In this document: positions 40,127 to 51,600 of the stretch, piece after piece
Position numbering within the stretch: the first letter of the stretch is position 1
How the letters are laid out: every line of letters starts with the position of its first letter
NCBI GenBank assembly: GCA_001600455.1
Contig: BCKC01000014.1
Coordinates: forward strand, 124,001 to 188,000
Origin: Endocalyx cinctus
Lineage: Eukaryota > Ascomycota > Sordariomycetes > Amphisphaeriales > Apiosporaceae
Direction of reading: 5' to 3'
Length of the DNA stretch: 64,000 bases
Notes under the pieces: generated by a model
What the model was told of the DNA's origin: nothing
The model's input: the letters and a program-made list of their open reading frames with translations, nothing else
Databases searched by the model: none
Made by a program: the position numbers and the translations under genes

Positions 40127-40460
40127 GTTTAAGCTTGGAATATGCGTAAGAAAGAAGAGGAAGATAAGAAGAACAATGAATGTTAATTAATACCTAGGTA
40201 TTTCTCGTCAGACTCTGGGTTCTTCATTTTAATTCATCTAATCCAGCTTACGTGTATATATATCCCTTATCTTTCTTCTCGTATAGGTATATATTTATAC
40301 ACACGTCGATCATTTAAAAAGTCCGATATAGCGACATTGCGGAGTAGTATATAGTAAAAGCTTTCGGAATGATGATGACCTCGGAAGGATGTTTTGATTT
40401 CGTCCCTATTATTGTCTTCAATTAGTAATATGTTTCAAGAGGGTGGAATTGTTATCCGTA

Positions 40461-40514
40461 ACTACACTAAACTACACTAAACTCCACTAAAGTCCACTAA
40501 AGTCCACTAAAGTC
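40461..40514. repeat. ACTACACTAA/AGTCCACTAA 10-base tandem repeat
   Basis: Five copies of a 10-base unit drift stepwise from ACTACACTAA through ACTCCACTAA to AGTCCACTAA, with a partial sixth. The gradient of variants indicates local duplication after mutation. Confidence 0.8.
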
Positions 40515-42499
40515 ATCAACTAAATTGGGGTGAAGAGGCTCTATACTTAGTTCGCTTTAGTGTATAGTAACCATTCCTTTCTTTCCCTATTTTTGGTATT
40601 TCAAGTTAGGTACGTAGTTTATTTCTGACAGCCTCAAGCCGGTTCCAGGCTCTTCTCTGTTTTAGTGTATATTACAATTCTAATATACTTCAACATCAAA
40701 CGTATTTTCTGGTAGAGAGATTGAGAAATGTACCATATAAAAGTTTTTTTTTTATTCTCTTATACTCCGTACTTCTTTCACGTAAATGCGGCCGAAGCTG
40801 ATAATCATATCGCAAAAAAAAGCATGAACACCAATTTCCTGGCTGACGTGATTCATATTGTTACCGTAGATCTTTCTCTCTCTCTCTTCGTCTTCCCCTC
40901 ATTTTGATCCTTCTTCTTTTCTCTACAACCCTTGTAACTTATCTGATTATGTACATATAGAATATATCCTGCTACGAAAGTATTCTTTTTACACGTTCTT
41001 TGCTATACTACAACTAGGAAGAACTACAATATATAAAAGTACACGTACAGCATGATCAAGGGTGTTTGGAGGCGAATTAGATCGTCAGTCCCAAGATTTA
41101 TCGACCAGGTTTACCCCCCAGTCGCTTTATACTACAAGTACCCTAGATCAAGTCGGTAAGAATGATTTTGATACGTTTTTTTTTTCTCTCTTTCTCTTTA
41201 ATTTTAAATTAAAGATTTATAATGGGTGGGTATAGCAGTACGCAACGACCCGTAATGTTAAAGTGTAATACCACTCATCCACATGGGAAGTGGAACAGCC
41301 TACACCACATTCCAATACACTAGTATGAAAAAGAGACGTTGCCACCTCAATTGAGTGGGGAGAACTCCTCATTGAGTTCTCTTGTCTTTTCTCGGCGATT
41401 CATTCGTTCCTCGCCGTCTCCGATTTTGAAAAGATTAGAGTATTACCCGTCGACCGGTATCTTGGTCTGCCCACTTAATTGCAGTCGGCTTACTATGAAA
41501 GCTTGTTATTTTGGTCCACCGAATTATTTTGTCTCAAACTCCAACGGGGAGAGTTGCTTAACCACTAAAAATTAATGCGTCGATGGATACGTTGGAGTAG
41601 TACCCCTTCTTTCTCTCTCACCGCGTCTTTGTCTATCAAGTTCTTATGGCATAAGCTTGAATTGGCCGAGGTGTGGCGAAGAAAAACTAACCAAGAAAAA
41701 AAGAAACATCCCTGGTTCTAAAAAGGGTAACTACTAACGCAAAGGTAAGAAATCCTATTTCAAAGGACGTCGTTTCGGTTCTCGGCTGACTCGATATGAC
41801 TATGGCTACGAAATACGCGTACATAGTACTCTGGTAAGTATACTACTATTTGTTACACGGACGTTGTAGAAGAGCTATCGTAGTTCTTCTTAGCTCCAAG
41901 AGAAGAGAATCAAATACTCCAGATGAAAAAGATGATCACGTTTCTACGGAGTAATCTCCTTTCAAATACCTCAACCCCCTTGCTCGGCTACTCCTTACAG
42001 TAGCGTAGTGTACAAAATATGAGCCTACCAATCACCCATGTGCCATGGATATGGATACTTACATGAACATATCTAGCACACAAAAACATTACTACATACC
42101 ACCCTAGCGTAGAAATAGAGAATGATGTGTGTGATAGGGAATCAGAGGGGGGGGAAGCCCATCATCTTTCTTGGATTTGGTGGTGGAGCAATGAACGATC
42201 TATGTATGTCACATCACCAACAGGGGGGTCCCGGGGGGTTCCTGGGCAAGCAAAGCACCTTTCATCTCGAATTTCTGGAAAAGGGAAAAACAGGTACACG
42301 CACATAGTGTACAATACGGTATTATCTTTTCTTAATTAGGAATTTCACAATAGCTGGGGGGGGTCACTCATACCAAGCCATACACACCCCTCCCCCATAC
42401 TTCATACGCCCCCTTCCCTGTCTATAACTCTCGTGGAATTAATCTTAACGTACCATATACCACACACCAATCAACGTGGTTTTCCTATTTTCTTTCTAT

Positions 42500-42519
42500 C
42501 TAGATAGCTAGCTATCTAG
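42500..42519. repeat. 20-base perfect palindrome upstream of lectin-like gene
   Basis: CTAGATAGCTAGCTATCTAG equals its reverse complement. It lies about 500 bases before the start codon at 43021, just before a CT-rich tract. It could be a dimeric transcription-factor site or a chance product of simple sequence. Confidence 0.6.
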
Positions 42520-43020
42520 TTTTTCTTTTTTTCTTTTTCTTTTCTTCTTCTTTTCTTCATTCTTCTCTTCTCTGACAAGCTTTCACTTTCTGGTCTGCGT
42601 CTGCTTCTGCTTCGAGTCACTCGGATTCACGTGAGATCGTGTAGCTATGGGTTGGTGGATCGGATTATGAGTGCTGCTCACATACGAACGTGCTATAATA
42701 AAACTTCTTTGGCTTCTTTCCCGTATCTCGACACGCTTCTACGTTACCCACACAACGTGCTCTTTTGTATGTGACGAGGTGGGGGGACGGTTGAGGTGAA
42801 CAAAGAGAAAGAGAGAAGAAGGGGGGAGCTTTAGTGTAATACGCGAGGTTTCCAAGGAGACGATAAGAAACGAGACGAAGAAAAAGGGATTCAGAATATA
42901 ACGGTGGGGAATTTATATGACGGGCAATTAGGGGGGGGGGAATAAAACACGAAAATGACGGCGACGACATCGATCATGAATTCTCATATATCATTCTCAT
43001 CAATAACGACAACGCGAAAG

Positions 43021-45807
43021 ATGGCACGGTTTCTTTTCTTAATCGGCATAATAGGAGCCGGACCGGCCTCGTGCGGCTCCATAACCGGATGGTGGAACAC
43101 TCGGGGCCCGAGCGTCATGATGCAGGACGACACCACCGGTAACCTGCTCCATAGCTTATGTAACGTCAACTCTACACCAATCTTCCCCGTGGATGGTTCC
43201 TATGCCATGCCCCTGAAGACGTACCTCCCGAAGAATAAGACCGGGTTGGCCGGGGCGGGGTGGATGGATGGAGAGACGAGTTGGGTGAGTTTTTTTTTTT
43301 TGCCTTTCTGTTTTAGAGATATCTATTTCGCGGTTGATTTGGCTTATGGAGAGCGGTCTTGAGTAGAATATATGTGTTATTGTGTCTCTCCGCGTCTTAA
43401 AGAGGGAACATATATCTATATATACATATAAGTCGACTAAAGGAGCAGAAGGATAAAAAGGAGTATACTAACAATTCGTTACAAAAAAACATAGGCATCA
43501 ATATTCTACACAGACTCGAGCGATAACATCATTAACTCGGTGCTGAAATGCAACTGGGCTACGGGCCACTGGCAGAACACGGGCGAGTACGTGATACTCA
43601 GCAACACTAACCAAAGCACGACGCCGAAAGCCGCGTCCGACACAGGCTTGGCCGCCGTCCTACTCGGAGACTCGAAGGGCTACCGGGTCTTCTACGACGA
43701 CGAAGAGGGCGTCCTGCACGAGCTCGGTTCAACGAACACGAGCGGGAATTGGAGCTACTACGGCGTCGTGTCGAACGATCAGGCGAGAACCAGGGCCATA
43801 GGCGCAACGTTCTCTCCTGACGACGGAAGTATCACGGTCGTAAGGTCTAGGGACGGTTTGAACATAGGCGTTTCCGAGTGGGGGAGTCAGAACCTTGACG
43901 GTCTTTGGAATTTGAGTAAGTCGAAACTCCGGAACTATTATTAGCCTATAGTAGTAAACTTATACCAGGGGGGTGGGGGGGGCAATTTTACTAACCTTTC
44001 TTCCCTTTCAGCTTCTTTTCCCCAAGCCTTATCAACAAACACTAGCAGCAATACAAACGAAACCGCAGCCTCGGGCCTGACCCTATCCACTTCCGGCAAC
44101 GACTGGGACGGATTCGCGCTGCAAGAATGGGACGGCAACGCCACGTCGCTTGCCCTCTCCCTGAACAGCACCTCGGTGTACTCCCTCTTCTACATCGGCA
44201 CGGACCGCAAGCTGTACCAAGTGTCGTCGTCCGCCCCGTCTTCGAGCTGGGCCCTCTCCTCCCGCCCCGCCGACGCGGCCTGGCCGGGCGCCGACAAGGC
44301 CGGGGGACCTCTCGGGATCGTCAGCGACTTCACCAGCTCGACCTTACGGCTGTACTACCTCAGCGAGGGTCAGATGATCGAGGCGATCGGCGACGGCGGC
44401 GTCTGGTCCTCGGCCGTAGCGCTGGCGACCAAGAACACGACCGCGTCGGACGGGACGTCGTCGATGTTCCGGAAGGGCCTGGGCGACGATATGGACACCG
44501 GCCTCACGCAGAACCAGGAGGCCGGGATCAGCGCCGGCGTCACCTTGACCGTCATCTCCATCTCGGGCCTCATAGCCGTGCTGGTCTTCCTGAGAAAGCG
44601 GAAGCGGCAGATGGAGAAGGACGCGCAGGAGCAGGCCCGGCTCGCGAAGCTCGGCGGCGGCGACGGCAAGGGAGACGCGATGATGCTGACGGATATGGCC
44701 GGCGCGCGTACCGAGTACCAGTACCCGCCGAGCGCGTACTGCCCCTCGCGCTCCTACAGCCAGAGCCGGTCGATCGCGGAGATGACGTACCAGTCTTCGG
44801 ACGCGGCGACGATGCATCATCACCAGCAGCAGATGTACGATAAGGAAACGGGCGGCGGCAGCCGTCCGGCGACGGCGTACTCGCACGTTCAGGTGCCCCA
44901 GGCGGTGGTGTACTCGCCGTCGTTGGCGGGCGACTCCGTAGTGACGGGGTACGACGGAGCGCGGCAGACGGTGTACGTGGTCCCGTCCACGCAGGCGTAC
45001 CCCGAGGGTTTGGTGTATAATCCTAACACGGGCGGATACGACGTCATTCAGACGCAGGCTACTTACGCTGCGGCTCAGCAGCAGCAGCAGCAGCAGACAC
45101 AGCAGACACAGCAGCTGGCGCAGTTGAAAGAGGAAGGGGGTTTACCACCACGACCACAATCACAGGAGCATCAGCAGCAGCAGCAGCAGCAACAACAACA
45201 GCAAGTCAATAACGAAATGAACAACGGCGCACCATATCAGTATCAACCTTACTACGCGCACTCTCAGCCCCAAGCACAAGCTCGGGTATACTCACCCACC
45301 CCCTCTCAAACCCACTCTCAGGATGCTTTGCATCGCAACCCGTCGTTATCATCTATCGCGATGTACCCTACCTCCCAATCCCAACCTCAAAATACTTTGC
45401 ATCGTAACTCGTCCTTATCATCCATCGCGGTATACGCCGCTTCCCAGACCCAATCTCAAGATGCCCTGCACCGCAACCCATCCTTGTCGTCCGTCGCGAT
45501 CTACTCCCCCTCCCTGGCCCAATCCCAATCCCAAGACGCTCTACACCGCAACCCATCCTTGTCATCCGTCGCCGTGTTCTCCCCTTCCTCGACCGTAGAC
45601 AACAACAACAGCAACAACTACTACCCCGGCAACCCCGAAGCGCCCGCGCGGCAGGAGTCGAGACGCCAGCCGCCCGTGACGCGACCGCAGAACGAGTTCC
45701 AGATCCATCTGGAGCCCGAATCGATGCCGGCCGAGATGCCCGGGTCGATCGCGCACCCGCCCGCCGAGTTGCTGGGGGAGGGTCATTATAAGGAGATGAT
45801 GGGATGA
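43021..45807 (+). CDS. Putative single-pass surface protein: lectin-like ectodomain, Gln-rich tail
   Basis: Exons 43021-43284, 43495-43915 and 44012-45807 (introns 210 and 96 bases; the first has a perfect TACTAAC branch point) give 826 residues. MARFLFLIGIIGAGPASC is a likely signal peptide. Residues about 20-385 have repeated short Trp/Tyr/Gly-rich strands (ASIFYTD, YRVFYDDEEGVLHEL, SLFYIGTDRKLYQV, LRLYYLSEG), resembling fungal fucose-specific-lectin beta-propellers, and 11 N-glycosylation sequons. Residues 402-422 form one membrane helix followed by RKRKRQ, so the C-terminus should be cytoplasmic. The tail has two polyglutamine tracts (within 45076-45204) and four tandem 23-residue repeats. 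The design resembles a cell-wall or carbohydrate sensor, which is inference; ligand and function are unknown. An upstream in-frame ATG at 42955 would add 22 residues and bury the signal peptide. The gene is GC-rich compared with its flanks. Confidence 0.85.
45076..45204 (+). repeat. CAG/CAA trinucleotide tracts coding polyglutamine
   Basis: Two clusters of CAG/CAA codons in the lectin-like protein gene encode QQQQQQQTQQTQQ and a run of 11 glutamines, separated by a short Pro/Glu/Gly linker. They are prone to length variation between strains. Confidence 0.85.
45304..45585 (+). repeat. Four tandem 69-75-base coding repeats
   Basis: Copies lie at 45304-45372, 45373-45441, 45442-45510 (69 bases each) and 45511-45585 (75 bases). 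Each encodes a 23-25-residue unit with core LHRN(P/S)SLSS(I/V)A. Third positions differ between copies, so the duplications are not recent and the protein sequence appears constrained. Confidence 0.85.
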
Positions 45808-46099
45808 TTTTTTTTCCCTTCCCTCTCTTCCTCCTCCTTGCTTATTTTTTTTTTAATTCTTACATTGAATCTTTTATTTTATTTTACATTGCATCTATTG
45901 TTTTTTTTTTTTATAGGAGATGATAATAAGTTTTAGATGAAGATGAAATATAATATCTTGTTTTTTTAAAAACACCCATATGACTTTTATCCCCTCTCTT
46001 TGGCATCTTTTCTTTTCTTTTTTTTTTTTTTCTACATATATTATATGCATTTCCGGTGTTTTGGGAGGAAGAAAGGAGGAAAGAAAGAAGAGAGAAAAA

Positions 46100-46100
<1 letters not shown>

Positions 46101-46136
<36 letters not shown>
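46101..46136. repeat. CA dinucleotide microsatellite
   Basis: About 16 CA units after an interrupted CACATA start, within the 3' flank of the lectin-like gene. Confidence 0.9.
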
Positions 46137-46137
<1 letters not shown>

Positions 46138-46347
46138 GCTCTTTATGTAAATATATATATACTGTATATGTACGTACATGTCCAAAACAGTAGTAGGTAG
46201 ACAACGGGAGAAAAAATTCTTTTTTGATACCCCCCCCCCGACCCCCCCCGTTTTTTTTTTTTTTTTGTTATTCTTCTCGATCCTTCTCTCATGTAACAAT
46301 CATCATCGTCTCGATCCTTTCGATCTTTCGATATTATATTTAGAAAT

Positions 46348-46375
46348 AAAAAAAAAAAAAAAAAAAAAAAAAAAA
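46348..46375. repeat. 28-base poly-A run
   Basis: Uninterrupted A homopolymer in intergenic DNA. Its exact length may be unreliable in the assembly. Confidence 0.85.
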
Positions 46376-47284
46376 CTTATTAACTTAGTTTATCCTGTCA
46401 TGTAGTAGAATTAAAAAGGCGCCCCTTTTACTTATTTAGACGTAACGCTAAAACATTTGATCCGAATTTTATTTTATTGTCTTGTGTTCATCAATTCTTC
46501 TCATCGCAAGAAGAAAAAAATAAAATAAAATCAATAAGTAAATAATGACTCGCATAGGGTAACCTTAAGATCTATTCCGTCGAAACCCCCATCGTCAATA
46601 AATAACCCCTTTATTTCACATCGAACATCTCTCTCAAGATCTCTCTCTCTCTCTCTCTCCTTACGTACATACATATACAGCCGAAAATACTAATATCAAC
46701 AGATTCAGAAGTAGTAAACTATTATACAAGTAGTAAGCGGGTAGTAGTAGAATAAAACAAAAAAAGGAGACTTATAAACATATTTTTGTTCGTCGTCATC
46801 ATCATGGAAAAAAAGATCACCACCCCCAATTCCCTTTCGCTTTCTATATGTCTTATCGTTCGCTAAACCAACCAGCCCTCCCCCTTTCTTCTTCATTCTC
46901 GCCCATTAATTAAAAAGTAAATAGATGAAAGATAAAAAAAAAAAAAAAAAAACCCTTTAGTCTCCTTTAAGAAAACGCCTGTAGCCCGTTCTTTACGTTT
47001 CTTCGTTTCGTGACTTTGTAAGTTAAGCAAAAACCTTCTCTCACTCGTAATAGTGATTTCTCCTTATCTTCTCACCCTTCTCAACACTCTTTTTTTTTAT
47101 CTGTTGTGTAACGCTTGCGAAAGGTAAGGAAATCGTTAGTTCGGGGATAAGAAAAAGAAAACTCCGTGCAAGAAACCTGGTGTCTGTCTACTCTTCTCTT
47201 TCTTTCGCATGATTCATTCAATCATCAATACGCCATTAAAAAAAAGGGTTTTTTTTTTTGGTCATTTCTCGATTTTTTATTTTT

Positions 47285-48445
47285 TTAGAAACTTTCAAAT
47301 AGATGATCGTATTGCTTTGCCAAATCATCCGTATAGTGGTCGCGCCGGCCGTCGTCTTCGGGGTACGTATCGAAGCATTGAGCATCCCCCGGATATCGGA
47401 CGTTGGGCTTAATAGGAGGTTGCATTCGTCGTTCCGCGAGAGCCTCCCAGTCGAGATTATAAAAGAACGGATGCGACTTCACCCGTCGCGACCCACCGCT
47501 GATATTGCCGAGTCGTCTCGACCGGTCCACAGTGCAGAAGGAACGAATAATATCTTGTGCATCGGGAGAGATCACCGGCTCCGGCGGGAAGATGACCGGC
47601 TTTTCTATAATTCTGAATAGCACAAAAAGAGTCAGCAACGGAAGAGAGTTGTAAAGGGTGATGGCGTGAAAGGTGAAAAAAAATAGCAACTTACTGTCTG
47701 TAGATCTCGATGGGGTTCTGGTGCCAAAACGGAGGGTATCCCGTCAAGAATTCGTAAATGAGAATACCCAGAGCCCACCAGTCGACGGCGGTGGTATGAC
47801 CTTTGTTCTGTATTACTTCCGGGGCCAGGTACTCGGGTGTGCCGCATAGAGTATACGTCTCGACGGGTCTATCGCCTTGGCTACCAAGTCTCTTGGCGAA
47901 GCCGAAATCCACTAACTTCACGTGGCCGTGCTCGTCGAGGAGAAGGTTCTCGGGCTTGAGATCGCGATACGCGACGCCGCCTTGGTGTTCGTGGAGGTAC
48001 TCGATCACCAGCACGATCTCGGCGGCGTAGAATCTGGCCCACTCTTCGGGAAACCTTCTATGCCTGCGCAGATAGCTGAACAGCTCCCCGCCCGGAACGT
48101 AATCGAGAAGCATGTATAGGGAATCGTGGTCGGAGAAGGTCGCTACGAGCTGAGTGATAAAAGGATAGCCGGCGACGTCGCTTAAAATTTGTCGCTCGTC
48201 ACGGACGTGGTCGACTTGTTTTAGTTTGATGACCTCGGTCTTGCGCAGGATTTTGAGGGCGAATACTTTGCCCCTCTCTTCCTCCGTACCCGTAGCGGGG
48301 CGCACCAGGCAAACTCGAGCAAAGGTACCTACGAAAGCGACGCTATTTGTTAGAAGGTGACGTTGATAATTGCCAAGCATAGGTGATAAAAGGGTGAATA
48401 AGGAGAGATAGAGAAAGATTATGCATGTGAGAGAAAGAGAGAGAG

Positions 48446-48476
<31 letters not shown>

Positions 48477-48699
48477 ACATACCTGTACCTAACGTCCGCA
48501 CCAAGGAAAAATCGGATACTTTTAATCGCTGATGTTGCGGCGGTATCCTCTGCTGCTGCGTCGGCGACTGGGCCATATTATTTGTGGATTGCGATACTCT
48601 CGCGGCGCCGTTCTGTTCCATGTTCGAGATGGAGTTGAGATTGTGTTCCTGTCCTACTCCTCCTGGTATCGGGTTAAGTTTGGCCACGATTGCGGCCAT
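47285..48699 (-). CDS. pkaC2: cAMP-dependent protein kinase catalytic subunit, second (PkaC2-like) type
   Basis: Exons 48699-48483, 48328-47695 and 47612-47285 on the minus strand (introns 154 and 82 bases) give 392 residues. The kinase is released from its regulatory subunit by cAMP and phosphorylates RRxS/T sites. The N-terminal 60 residues are Asn/Gln-rich and not conserved. The kinase domain has the Gly loop LGTGTFARV (70-78; the third Gly is Ala), Lys98, Glu117, YRDLKPEN (193-200), DFG (213-215), the activation Thr at 232 in TLCGTPEYLAPE, and an AGC tail ending FESF-COOH, the PKA hydrophobic motif. About six extra residues lie between DFGFAK and the activation Thr. Divergence from canonical PKA points to the second fungal catalytic subunit; another AGC kinase is possible but less likely. 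Intron 1 carries an AT microsatellite. Confidence 0.88.
48451..48475. repeat. AT microsatellite inside the PKA gene intron
   Basis: About 12 AT units lie immediately downstream (in transcript sense) of the first donor site of the PKA-like gene. Length changes here alter the distance from the donor but not the coding sequence. Confidence 0.8.
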
Positions 48700-51600
48700 T
48701 ATTGGTGTGAAGAGGTAACCAAACCGATATGGAGCAAGGATTTGTACATAAGGAGAATCTAGGAGGGACAGAAGAGGGGGATAAAAGTTGGGTCAATAAG
48801 GTGTATTGTGTGGGTGGGTGAGAAGTTAGAAATAATAATAATAATAATAAATAATAAGCCTGCAGATGATTTATCCAATTCCAAGTCCCGAATCGCAGGG
48901 GTTCGTAGGGATTTGTAACTTTTTAGAATTAAGATTGACAGGCGATGGTTCAGCCCGCTCAGGATGGGGAGGGGGTGAATTATTATTATGCTTGAGAGAG
49001 ATTGCGCGTGTGGCTAAGTATATAGATCGTGAGGACGAAACAAAACCCTTGAATATAGATATGGTGGGGTATCAAGAGTAATAACGATCCATCGATGGAT
49101 CTTCAAAGTTTGGTGAAAGGTATATGCGATATAATCATGTATGGTATGGTATGATATAGCAGATCATAATAGCTAGAGAGTAACTTGAAAATTTAGGTAT
49201 AGAGTAGAGAGGTTAAGTATCGAAATAGAAAATAGGTATAGAATATCCTTACAACGAAGGAAAAGAGGAAAAAAAAGGATTTTGAGAAAGAGGTAAAGAA
49301 TATAATTATATCAAATGATCAAAAAAAAAAAAAAAAAAAAAGAAAGAGAAGAAGAAGAGTGTGCAAGAGAGAAAACGGCGGCCGGTTAACTAAATGATTA
49401 GTTTGAGCTTTAGAAGGAAAAAAGAATATCGTCACAACCACAACGGTATTTGCGGTGAAGTGATGGAAACCTGGTGAACCCCTCGTGTACGCTCTAGAAG
49501 GATTTTAGAGTTTCTAGTGTTAAGTATTCAACCGTTGCGCGGGCAGAGAGTCAAGTTCGTTTTTCCCTTTTCCTTTCTTTTTTTTCTTTCTTTTTGCCTC
49601 GGTTCTCTTTTCTAACTTGATTTTTTATTTTATTTTATTTTATTTTATTTAAACTTCCCGTAGATACAGTTAAATCACGGTAAAGGAAAAGACGGAGGCG
49701 GAGGAATAACCAGATATGTAATTAAACTTAAAGAGTTAAACTCGAGTAAGTATAAGTAAGTAAATAACTTACTTGACTTGACCATGCTTGACCATGATCT
49801 GGTGCGATGACGTTATTCTCTGCATTTATACCTGGGCAGTCTCGTATGCTACTCTACTATACGTACAGAGTAAAGTAGGATGTAGGACGTAGTACGTAGT
49901 ACGTAGGTAGTATGCAGGAGCTTCTTAAGCGGGGATGGAGAACCAACTGACAAGAAACTAAAAGAACAAGCAGACCGATGTATTTTTAGTCTTTCTAGGG
50001 TCCCCCCTAGATCATCTCTAGAAGGTTTCCTTACATCCAATGTATATTATATATTTATGGACATATATGTTGATTATTTCACATCTTTCTCCGTCTCTCT
50101 ATCTAAAGTAGTTTATACCTCTTCAGGAGTAAATAGATAGAACAAATCTATTTCTCAGATAGTAGATACTTCGAAACTCAACTCATTTACATAGTACCTA
50201 TCATCCTATATCTATCCCTATTATTATTATTATTATTATTATAATCATCTGTTAAACTATTATCATAAATATCCATGGATAAGCCTCACTTATCCACCAT
50301 GTCATTATCAAGATTCACGTACGGAGTACTAAATCGTACGTAAAATATAGCGGTACATATGCGTATATGTATACCCGACTTATTTAAGTACATATATACC
50401 CACCTGCAGTAGGAGGTAAATTATAGCGGATAGCGATCTACTAACTCACCCTACTAATTTACCTGAATGGACAACCCACCGAGGATGACCTGGGTGTCTC
50501 AACGTTACACTAGATCATGGAGATTAAAAAGGAAGAAAAAAGGAAGAAAAAAAAGAAGAAAAATCAATACGGACCAATAGTGAAATACCTGGATACAATA
50601 CCTATCTACTTGTATACCCTAGGTAGTGGATAATACCTACCTAGCAGCCTAGACATAAGTACCAGCGTTACCCACTCGTGCCCATTCATCGTCTTACAAT
50701 TTATTACTAATAAATCCTTTAAGCTGACATCTACCTCGAACATTACTGTGGGCGGTACTGGATACTTCGTATTCTGTCCTGTATTCGTATAATTCTTTAC
50801 TTAATAGTATTAGGGTTCGATGGAATTTGATATCTTTGAAATCATAGATTTCCCAATTACTACTCAACTCAACTTCCAAGGTTCTCACGCCTTCAATCCG
50901 CCAAGATAGGTAATGAAGCTGACTCGTCTGTCATCTAGCTGCGACTCGTGTCTACGCACGGCTGATACGTATATGTGTGTATGACACCCCTATTCATTCT
51001 TTTATTTTACTTTATTTTGTCTGCATCTCCCTGCCGTCGTTAAAACACATGACTAACCAGGGGACGAATCTATACCCACCTTATTATTTACGGAGTAAAT
51101 ACTACATATAGTATGATACCTACCTTACCTTAGGTAGGCATCTACACTACGCATTTGAATACTACCTACCTAGCATACATATATTTACTTATGTATTTAT
51201 GTATAAAAGATCTAGAATGTGGGATTTTGTTGATCTTCATTTCCCTTATTTCCTTCTCTAATAAGCCATGTCACCGTCTATTAAAGATGCGTACGTATTT
51301 GAAACAAAAGGTCCGTAAAATATGTTCCTTGTGTTACATGCTTTTTTTCTTCTTCTGTTGGGTTAAAATCGTAAGATTTTACTGTTCTGAAAATGAAGTT
51401 ATTATTGTTGTTGATGATATTGTGAAATAATTCTGCTAGTCAGAATTATTTCGAGTGTAAGTGAGCTGGCGCACAGGCCAGCTCCGCACAGGCCACATAC
51501 ACCAGCCTGTGGCTGGTGATGTGGCTGGTGTGGCTTATACTCCAGCTAGCTACTAATAATCAACATCTTCCTTTTTACACATATACATATACCGTATATC

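Larger units (their letters stand above)
38628..43020. other. Gene-free region with tandem repeats and palindromes
   Basis: About 4.4 kb without a supportable gene. It holds poly-A/T runs, two 10-base-period tandem repeats (40082-40126 and 40461-40514), an 18-base palindrome at 39713-39730, a TACGGAGTA motif at 39815-39823 and a 20-base palindrome at 42500-42519. The right end is probably the promoter of the lectin-like gene. Open frames up to about 100 codons are low complexity. Confidence 0.6.
45808..47284. other. Low-complexity convergent intergenic region
   Basis: This stretch holds 3' untranslated sequence of both flanking genes and dense simple repeats: T and A homopolymers, the CA microsatellite at 46101-46136, C tracts near 46230-46250, a 28-base A run at 46348-46375, and a CT microsatellite near 46639-46660. 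Apparent open frames are translations of these repeats. No gene seen. Confidence 0.65.

Noticed and set aside
42955..43020. Upstream in-frame ATG of the lectin-like gene
   Set aside because: It would add 22 polar residues before a clean signal peptide; the ATG at 43021 gives a normal signal sequence.
44127..44843. 238-codon frame in another phase within the lectin-like gene
   Set aside because: Arg/Gly/Pro/Asp-rich shadow of a GC-rich exon; the correct frame carries the membrane helix and repeats and continues from spliced exons.
45895..46299. 134-codon minus-strand frame downstream of the lectin-like gene
   Set aside because: Made of CA/GT microsatellite (Cys-Val runs) and A/T homopolymers.
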